Shown here one piece after another: positions 30,296 to 35,898 of a DNA stretch of 35,898 bases (position 1 is its first letter; every line of letters begins with the position of its first letter). This DNA comes from Candidatus Fermentibacterota bacterium (GTDB lineage: Bacteria > Fermentibacterota > Fermentibacteria > Fermentibacterales > JCC-6): the NCBI GenBank assembly GCA_003644925.1, contig QNDS01000005.1, forward strand, positions 1 through 35,898. Reading direction: 5' to 3'. The position numbers and the translations under genes were made by a program. The notes beneath the pieces were generated by a model. That model saw nothing but the letters and a program-made list of their open reading frames with translations, was not told where the DNA came from and searched no databases.

Positions 30296-32266
30296 ATGGA
30301 TATCCGCAAATTTTTATCGTCCGCAGGAAAGAAACTGTCCGCGCGTATCAACGCAAAAAAGTATGTAGGCATTTTGCACGGTGGTGTACCTGTCAACTCT
30401 AGGACTTGGGGTTCGACAGATTTTATGAAGGCCTACGATATATCGCTCTACACAAACAGAGCTATCTCAAAACGTGCCGACAAGGTCGGTGAAATTGAGT
30501 TTTTATTGCAAGATAAAAAAGGGGATGAAATAAAAGATGATCCTATTTTTGCGTTGCTAAACAAACCAAACAAAGTTTTCACAGGTCCACAGTTTTGGTC
30601 TTTGTATCAGAAGTACATGGATCTTGTCGGTGAAGCATATATCTACATGCGATCTGAAAGTGAAATTTTTGAACCAAAGAGAGTGACAGAGATACACTTG
30701 CTTATGCCGACGGCAGTGACACACCAGAAGAACAAAGAGACCGGAGAGCTTGAATTCAAATACAGCACAGGGAATACCACTGTCACCTATAGTCAGGATG
30801 AGATTATCTATGTCAGAAATCCAGATCCAAAAAACCCACTGCGCGGACAGTCCATTTTGCAGGCCGGCATAAACGCAATCCAAACAGAAATACAAATATC
30901 GACTTATCACAGTCGCATTCTTGAGAATGGTGGAAAAATGGAGGGTGTTTTCAAATTCAAGACTCCGAATCTCACAGAAGATCAACTCACACAAATGAAA
31001 GACCGCTATCAAAAAGAATATGGAGCGGCCAAAAAAGCGGGGGTCCCTATGTTTCTTGGTGGAGATGCTGATTATGTAAATCTTGGCCTTTCACCTACCG
31101 AGCTTTCATATTTGGAAGCCAAAAAGATGACGTTTCAAGATCTCGCTATTTTGACCGGTGTGCCGAAGAGTATCCTTGCAACAACCGACGACGTAAAATT
31201 CGACAATGCAGACGCAAGCAAAGCGATCTTTTTGAGCGAGACTATTTTGCCACTACTCAAAACACTCACGATTTCGCTTGACAATAAATTATTTCCGGAC
31301 GACAGAACTCTCACCTTCGTCGACCCTACACCGGAAAACGTAGAGCAGATACTCAAACAGGTCGAGTCTGGTATCAAAAATTACTACATGACGCCAAATG
31401 AAGCGCGTGCAGTACGTGGCCTCGATCCTGTTGATGGTGGTGATGATATTCTTGTACCGTTCAATCTCATGCCACTTGGTGAAGAGGAGGAAACAAACAC
31501 AGAGAAAAGTATAAAAAAAAAAGAAATCAATCACCCACTGAAAGATGAAGGTGTCAGACGTCTATATTGGAATATGCAGATCAAGCGCATGACGAAGCGT
31601 GAGAAGTTATTTACTCGAGAGCTCAACAAATATTTCAAAGAACAATCAAAAAGAATCGTAGAAACACTACAGCCAAAAAAAACAAAAAGATTCAGAAAAA
31701 AGGGATTGGTTGATGAAGTTTTTGATCTTGAGCTAGAAATAACAATCGGAAAAGAAAAATTTATCCCGATTATAACGGAGCTTTTGAAGGACGCTGGTGT
31801 CGATGCGCTTGAATTGACCGGAAGCGAATTTGCTTTCAATGTCACTTCTGATATGTCAAGCTGGATTGATTCTAGATCTGCCATCTTCATGCGTTCGATC
31901 AATGAGACCACACTCAAGAAACTCAAAAAAGAATTTGCAGAAAGCCTTGTCGCCGAAGAGGGTAGAGAAGCATTGATCGGTCGTATCCAGACCACATACA
32001 CAGGAATCAAGAAATCACGAGCTGCACTTATTGCCCGCACAGAGGTACACAATGCGACACAGTTCGGCACAATGGAGGGATATAAACAAGGTGGAGTGAC
32101 AACAAAAATATGGGTTGCGGTTTTGGATTCTGCCACAAGAGACACTCACGCACAGGTAGATGGTGAAGAGAAGCCGCTCGATATGGCTTTCAGTAATGGT
32201 CTACTATTTCCAGGGGATCCGACCGGCCCACCGGAAGAGGTGATAAATTGCAGGTGCGTTATATAA
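30296..32266 (+). CDS. Portal protein fused to MuF head-morphogenesis domain
   Basis: 656 aa. Residues 1 to about 405 are an HK97-type portal: YDISLYTNRAISKRADKVGE, GEAYIYMRSES, ILENGGKMEGVF, LAILTGVPKSIL and the helical TPNEARAVRGLDPVDGGD end. A charged linker (405-470) follows. Residues about 570-656 are a Phage Mu gpF/SPP1 gp7 domain: AALIARTEVHNATQFGTMEG, DSATRDTHAQVDGE and the closing EEVINCRCVI. The two are usually separate neighbouring genes. The fusion would place one MuF copy per portal subunit inside the prohead. Confidence 0.9.
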   Translation: MDIRKFLSSAGKKLSARINAKKYVGILHGGVPVNSRTWGSTDFMKAYDISLYTNRAISKRADKVGEIEFLLQDKKGDEIKDDPIFALLNKPNKVFTGPQFWSLYQKYMDLVGEAYIYMRSESEIFEPKRVTEIHLLMPTAVTHQKNKETGELEFKYSTGNTTVTYSQDEIIYVRNPDPKNPLRGQSILQAGINAIQTEIQISTYHSRILENGGKMEGVFKFKTPNLTEDQLTQMKDRYQKEYGAAKKAGVPMFLGGDADYVNLGLSPTELSYLEAKKMTFQDLAILTGVPKSILATTDDVKFDNADASKAIFLSETILPLLKTLTISLDNKLFPDDRTLTFVDPTPENVEQILKQVESGIKNYYMTPNEARAVRGLDPVDGGDDILVPFNLMPLGEEEETNTEKSIKKKEINHPLKDEGVRRLYWNMQIKRMTKREKLFTRELNKYFKEQSKRIVETLQPKKTKRFRKKGLVDEVFDLELEITIGKEKFIPIITELLKDAGVDALELTGSEFAFNVTSDMSSWIDSRSAIFMRSINETTLKKLKKEFAESLVAEEGREALIGRIQTTYTGIKKSRAALIARTEVHNATQFGTMEGYKQGGVTTKIWVAVLDSATRDTHAQVDGEEKPLDMAFSNGLLFPGDPTGPPEEVINCRCVI

Positions 32267-32273
32267 AATTTTA

Positions 32274-32282
32274 TGATATAAT
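32274..32282 (+). promoter_or_regulatory. Extended -10 promoter, leaderless type
   Basis: TGA-TATAAT (hexamer 32277-32282), 8 nt before the ATG at 32291, in the 24-nt gap after the portal gene. No Shine-Dalgarno sequence. Confidence 0.6.
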
Positions 32283-32290
32283 ATCTTCAT

Positions 32291-33292
32291 ATGCCAAAGC
32301 TCAAAAAATACAAAGTCATACTCGACGGAAAAGAGTGCCTAGTAGAGAAAGGCCAAAAGTTACACGCATCTATTCCTGTAAAAGTAAAAAGTATCGACAA
32401 GGAAAATCATAGCTTGACTATGGTCGCATCCACGCAGGACGTTGATCGTCAAGGTGATACTGTAATCCAGGACGGATGGGATCTCAAGCCTTTCAAAAAA
32501 AACCCGGTCATTTTGAATAGCCATAATTACAACGATGCGACAGAGGTGATCGCTCGTGCTGAAAATCCTCGTGTTGAAGGCAAGGGCAAAAAGTCAAAGC
32601 TCATCATGGACTGGATTTTTGCAGTTGAAGAAAATCCAAAGGCAAAAGTGATTTTCGATCTATATGCCGGTAAATTTTTACATGCTTCGTCTGTTGGCTT
32701 CATCCCTCGAAAATTTGCAGAAGATAAAGAAGGCAATAAAGATTGGTGGACAATCGAAGAGGCCGAGCTGCTTGAAGTGTCCGCCGTATCAGTGCCGGCA
32801 AACGCTCGATCGCTTGCAAAATCCAAAGGTATTGACGTTGATATTTTAAAAAATAAAGATGAATCATATGCCGATGACGAAATTCCAGAAGGTGATAAAG
32901 TACCGTCTACTGATGGGGAAGAGCCTACCGGAGACGACGACGATAGTGACAAAGACGGGGAAGACGAAGACATTGAAGATGTTGAGCCAGATGCCGGAGA
33001 TGGAGATGGTGAAGAGGTTGACACCGGGGAGGATGACGCCGAAGACGATGAGCCCGAACCTGTAGAAGAAAAGAAGATTGAGAAAAAAAGGTTTTCATAT
33101 CGGCAGAAGGTTGTAAAAGCAATCAAGAGGATTGAAACAAAGAAGGCCAAAAAATTGAAGAGTATCGCCAGGATTATAAAAAGTCTCATTGACGACGAGA
33201 TTCCTGGTGGAAATTTAGAAAACAAAACCAAAGAGCAAGTCAGAAAAAGAAAAATAAATCAGGCAATCAGATCTCTCAACAAAATCAAATAG
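32291..33292 (+). CDS. HK97-family prohead protease with scaffold-like tail
   Basis: 333 aa. Protease core at about 30-185: STQDVDRQGDTVIQDGWDL, catalytic His78 in LNSHNY, Ser134 in HASSVGFIP, and LLEVSAVSVPANARS. Residues about 195-265 are an extreme Asp/Glu-rich run, and 266-333 are Lys/Arg-rich and helical. This tail could act as a built-in scaffold and be removed with the capsid delta domain. Proheads of this class need the protease to cleave MCP before expansion. Confidence 0.9.
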   Translation: MPKLKKYKVILDGKECLVEKGQKLHASIPVKVKSIDKENHSLTMVASTQDVDRQGDTVIQDGWDLKPFKKNPVILNSHNYNDATEVIARAENPRVEGKGKKSKLIMDWIFAVEENPKAKVIFDLYAGKFLHASSVGFIPRKFAEDKEGNKDWWTIEEAELLEVSAVSVPANARSLAKSKGIDVDILKNKDESYADDEIPEGDKVPSTDGEEPTGDDDDSDKDGEDEDIEDVEPDAGDGDGEEVDTGEDDAEDDEPEPVEEKKIEKKRFSYRQKVVKAIKRIETKKAKKLKSIARIIKSLIDDEIPGGNLENKTKEQVRKRKINQAIRSLNKIK

Positions 33293-33304
33293 CCATTCAG
33301 TGAA

Positions 33305-33420
33305 GCGATGATATTCGCATAGGTGAGTCCGAAAGCGGACTGCTCCCCAGACGATTTATCTGGAGACCATAATAACACCTATCATTTGTCGGACAGTCGA
33401 CACCCCGTGCGACGGGTATC
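33305..33420 (+). ncRNA. Structured RNA leader upstream of the capsid gene
   Basis: The 162-nt gap between protease and MCP is packed with pairings. GCGA/TCGC hairpin (33305-33318). Then a three-way junction: outer stem ATAGGTG/CACCTAT (33319-33325/33376-33382), AGTCCG-AAAG-CGGACT (33326-33341), and CCAGA/TCTGG (33347-33363) extended by CT/AG. A further ACCCCG/CGGGT hairpin precedes the final AT-rich 35 nt. No SD and no -10 box lie next to the ATG at 33455. It may be an RNA stability or translation element for the most abundant protein. Confidence 0.65.
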
Positions 33421-33454
33421 TAAAAAACATATTCAACGTATAAACATATTTCAT

Positions 33455-34813
33455 ATGCTTACAAAAATTCTCAAACGTATCAATGCCCTCTTGGATAGTG
33501 GTTTTGCTTCAAAAGAAGCGAAGGAAAAACTTGCTGCAGATGTTTTAAAACTGAAAGCAGAAGATCAAAAGGCAGTAGGCGAAGACGTAGAGAAAGTCAA
33601 CGACTTGCCAGAGGACAAACCTGCGGAAGGCGACGAGGATAACGACGAGGAAAGCGACGATGATGTCGACGAAGAGGTAAAAACTCTTTTTGACCATCAC
33701 GCAAAACGGGTTGAAAAATCTGTTAAATCCGAAGTCAAATCTTGGCTCGCTGAACAAAAGGATCTCTCGGCAAAGAATGCCGGTATTTACGAGCCTGCGA
33801 TCAAGGAAAAGCGTAAAGCTCTTTCTGAACACATGCGCGAATTTACCAAGGCAATGCTTGCAGGCGACGACAAAAAATTGAAAGAGATGACGACTGATGC
33901 AACAGGTACACCATTTGCGGGTTATACCGTAGATAGTGAACTTAGCGCGGAAGTCCGTCACCTCGTCACAGTTTACGGAGTTGCCCGTCGTGAGATGATG
34001 GCGATCCCACTTTCAAAAGGTTCATACAAGGCTAACGATCTGGCGACAGACGTGACCGTGTACTGGGTTGATGAAGGTTCTGTCATTAAGTCGACTCAAG
34101 CCGTTCTCGGTCAAGAGACGCTCGAACTTAAAAAGCTGGGCGCTATCGTCACGCTTACAAGTGAGCTTCTCGAAGACACAGAGATCGATTTCGTTGCTTT
34201 CTTGGGTTCACGTGTTGCCGAAGGTTTTGCACAGGCAGAAGATCAAGCGTTTTTCATAGGTGATGGATCATCCACATATGGCGGATTTACAGGGCTGCTT
34301 ATAGCATCCGATGTGAATGAAGTCACTATGACAGGTACTACATTCGCATCTATGGACGCAGAAGATTTGCTCGATATGATTGATGCGACACCAAGTGGAG
34401 CTCTTGCTAATGCAAAATTCTTCTACCATCGCACAATCAAAAGCATTCTTCGGAAACTCAAGTCAACTGATGGTATATATGTCTATCAGGCGCCGTCCCA
34501 AACTGGGCCATCGACTGTATGGGGATATCCAGAGGTTCTCGTTGAGGCGATGCCTTCAAAAACGGACACAGCAGTGGACACTTCTTTCGTACTCTTCGGA
34601 GACTTGCGAAAGGCATGTATTCTTGGCTTCAAGGCTTCCGGCCTCAAGATGTCAAGATTCAATGCTGGGGTTGTTCGTAACGTTGCAGACAATGCTGATA
34701 TAAATCTCATCACTACAGACCGCGAGGCTGTACGATGGGTAGAGCGCACAGGTTACATCCGCATAATTCCGACTGCGGTCACAAAACTTACTACTGCAGC
34801 CTCCTCGGCGTAG
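33455..34813 (+). CDS. HK97-fold major capsid protein
   Basis: 452 aa from the CATATG at 33455. The ORF track begins at a GTG at 33323 that reads through the structured leader. Residues 1 to about 145 are the delta (scaffold) domain: helical, with an acidic EGDEDNDEESDDDVDEE run. The capsid part starts near TTDATGTPFAGYTVDSELSA, followed by TVYWVDEGSVIKSTQAVLGQ (E-loop), SELLEDTEIDFVAFLGSRVA (spine helix), ALANAKFFYHRTI, and the closing beta segment with TDREAVRWVERTGYIRI. About 308 residues would remain after protease cleavage. Confidence 0.9.
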   Translation: MLTKILKRINALLDSGFASKEAKEKLAADVLKLKAEDQKAVGEDVEKVNDLPEDKPAEGDEDNDEESDDDVDEEVKTLFDHHAKRVEKSVKSEVKSWLAEQKDLSAKNAGIYEPAIKEKRKALSEHMREFTKAMLAGDDKKLKEMTTDATGTPFAGYTVDSELSAEVRHLVTVYGVARREMMAIPLSKGSYKANDLATDVTVYWVDEGSVIKSTQAVLGQETLELKKLGAIVTLTSELLEDTEIDFVAFLGSRVAEGFAQAEDQAFFIGDGSSTYGGFTGLLIASDVNEVTMTGTTFASMDAEDLLDMIDATPSGALANAKFFYHRTIKSILRKLKSTDGIYVYQAPSQTGPSTVWGYPEVLVEAMPSKTDTAVDTSFVLFGDLRKACILGFKASGLKMSRFNAGVVRNVADNADINLITTDREAVRWVERTGYIRIIPTAVTKLTTAASSA

Positions 34814-34839
34814 TAGGTGCTCGATATAGTATTTTCACA

Positions 34840-34871
34840 AAGCGCCGGACTAATATAATGGCCCGGCGCTT
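34840..34871. promoter_or_regulatory. GC-rich hairpin with TATAAT in its loop
   Basis: AAGCGCCGG (34840-34848) pairs with CCGGCGCTT (34863-34871) in a 9-bp stem after the MCP stop. The 14-nt loop contains TATAAT (34854-34859), 27 nt before the next ATG. There is no T tract, so termination would be weak. It may protect the MCP message or hide a -10 box. Confidence 0.6.
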
Positions 34872-34886
34872 CAATGAAAATGATAT

Positions 34887-35270
34887 ATGCTGTTTCAAGA
34901 AAAAAAAATAAAAGAAGGGTACTGGTATAGAGTTCAAGACATTTTCGGTGAAGCGGAGATCCGCGCAAACAAACAACTCGACAAGGAAACACTTGATGAG
35001 ATCGTATCCGGACTACTCAAACTCGATATGAGCGCCGGTCTTATAGAGGGAAATGACAAGGACAAAAAGAGGGGTCTTGAAATAAGCTATCAATTTAAAC
35101 CCGCTCCAATGTGGAGCGATGATGATGAGGACGACAAATGCGAAAATATACCTACGTCGACAAGCGAACCGGAGAAAGAATATATACCGACAAAAAGATC
35201 AATGACAAAGATTATAAGCTGGTTACGTCGATTCGTGGTAGCGTTCCTCGAGGCATTCAAAAAAGCATAA
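34887..35270 (+). CDS. Hypothetical head-region protein
   Basis: 127 aa, starting at ATATATG. N-terminal half: GYWYRVQDIFGEAEIRANKQ, then a helical KETLDEIVSGLLKLDMSAGL segment that suggests a small folded domain. Residues about 75-105 are an acidic/Pro linker and the C-terminal 25 residues a basic amphipathic helix (IISWLRRFVVAFLEAFKKA). The location after MCP suggests a minor head or assembly factor. The family is not recognised. Confidence 0.6.
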   Translation: MLFQEKKIKEGYWYRVQDIFGEAEIRANKQLDKETLDEIVSGLLKLDMSAGLIEGNDKDKKRGLEISYQFKPAPMWSDDDEDDKCENIPTSTSEPEKEYIPTKRSMTKIISWLRRFVVAFLEAFKKA

Positions 35271-35308
35271 AAAATATTATTAAATTATAAACTTAAAAAA
35301 TAAAACAT

Positions 35309-35878
35309 ATGCCTACATTCGTATGGGAATTACAAGGGGTATCCCCCACAACAATCGACGCGGCTGATATCGTACAGTTCGCAGGTTCAGGCGGTTTTGA
35401 TACAAACATTGTAGTGGATGAATACAACGACACCACACACGTGAAATCTAGCGTCGGTGCAGACGATTCAGATGGAAACACGCCGAACAATGTCAAGTTT
35501 ATTTCACAAGCAGGCGGTGGTGGTGGTGATAGTGAAGCCGACTGGGGTGACGGAACAGAAGATATCGACGCAATCTTGCAAGCGGAGTGTACCTTGAAAA
35601 TCAACTTTTCAGATCCGTCAAGCGTCGCAATAACAGGTGCAATATTTTACGCATATGATGGTTCGACACCTGCTACTCCTCCGGCAAATGTGGATGTACG
35701 GGTCGCAGAGTTGGCCGACACGAACTTTACACAAGCAGAAGGCAGCGCTGCAGCTCTCGCTCTTACGGATCAAGGTGCATCGACTTCACACGATTATTAT
35801 ATCCTTGCATCCGCAAGTCCAGAGACGGTCGGGCTCAAAGATAGCTTTGCGTTCAGAATGGAACTCACATACAGCTAG
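35309..35878 (+). CDS. Probable virion (head decoration or neck) protein
   Basis: 189 aa, starting at CATATG. Beta-rich: VWELQGVSPTTIDAADIVQF, GDSEADWGDGTEDIDAILQ, ECTLKINFSDPSSVAITGAI, and a C-terminus ending in DSFAFRMELTYS. The style is that of phage structural proteins with a jelly-roll or Ig-like fold. Its place after the capsid genes suggests decoration or an appendage. The final 20 nt of the window after its stop contain no feature. Confidence 0.55.
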   Translation: MPTFVWELQGVSPTTIDAADIVQFAGSGGFDTNIVVDEYNDTTHVKSSVGADDSDGNTPNNVKFISQAGGGGGDSEADWGDGTEDIDAILQAECTLKINFSDPSSVAITGAIFYAYDGSTPATPPANVDVRVAELADTNFTQAEGSAAALALTDQGASTSHDYYILASASPETVGLKDSFAFRMELTYS

Positions 35879-35898
35879 ATTCACTCACAATAAAACAG

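Noticed and set aside
32527-33231. 234-aa Ser-rich minus ORF
   Set aside because: Complement of the Asp/Glu-rich protease tail; composition artefact.
33305-33420. Hammerhead ribozyme before the capsid gene
   Set aside because: GTCCGAAAG resembles stem II but CTGATGA and GAAA(C) core boxes are not in the required places.
33323-33454. GTG-started N-terminal extension of the capsid protein
   Set aside because: It would translate the structured leader. The CATATG at 33455 matches other starts, and the extra 44 residues look non-coding.
1-35898. Recoded stop codons (TGA as Gly or Trp), as in some candidate-phylum hosts and their phages
   Set aside because: TGA ends several genes in the expected place, often inside ATGA overlaps (3410-3412, 22227-22229, 23959-23961, 24429-24431), and conserved domains contain no internal TGA.

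Overview
The window is a tailed dsDNA bacteriophage genome (Caudoviricetes, siphovirus-like), near-complete or complete but cut at both ends. It has an HK97-type head (PBSX-like TerL, portal fused to a MuF domain, prohead protease, HK97-fold capsid), a tail-tube protein, a gpG/gpGT frameshift chaperone pair, a short tape measure and no contractile-sheath gene. The standard code with TGA stops is used. No integrase, repressor, RNA polymerase, DNA polymerase, primase or replicative helicase is visible, so the phage probably relies on the host replisome. The host cannot be named from sequence alone. It must use a sigma70-like promoter code and a DnaA/oriC-type initiation system.

Layout. 1-2770: a cut gene and a virion protein with 27 exact 14-residue repeats. 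2789-4597: head-tail connectors. 4639-12469: tail tube, a reversed TM2 moron, frameshifted tail chaperone, tape measure, hub and tail-tip/fibre proteins. 12481-14599: lysis or cell-wall region (papain-like cysteine peptidase, small membrane proteins, 3D-domain wall enzyme). 14651-16896: a structured RNA region, a Shine-Dalgarno-led small-gene cluster and a C5 cytosine methyltransferase. 17028-20925: recombination and replication block (RecT, a RecB-nuclease/FtsK-motor fusion, a stand-alone DnaA domain IV protein, an oriC-like origin, RusA). 21203-26721: surface-chemistry cassette (LicD-like, cytidylyltransferase, two SAM methyltransferases, three glycosyltransferase domains). 27280-28597: a 25-bp inverted repeat around 152 nt, then a broken ParB-methyltransferase. 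28599-35878: packaging and head genes. If the ends join, MCP runs through the edge genes into the connectors, which is the normal siphovirus order.

How it may work. The strongest signal is 17-21 kb. An intergenic stretch carries DnaA boxes and two mirrored box/GC spacer/trinucleotide-trio units facing one 16-bp all-AT core, which looks like a duplicated bacterial origin-unwinding element. Directly upstream is a gene for only the DNA-binding domain of DnaA. Further DnaA boxes lie beside early promoters. Upstream of that, RecT is paired with a single protein joining a PD-(D/E)XK nuclease to an FtsK-type translocase, a possible one-chain analogue of motor/nuclease end-resection pairs such as HerA-NurA.

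Expression signals are of several kinds. Several genes have a TATAAT-like -10 exactly 8 nt before ATG, suggesting leaderless mRNAs. The cassette genes are often coupled by ATGA overlaps. A small cluster at 14.9-15.6 kb instead uses clear Shine-Dalgarno sequences.
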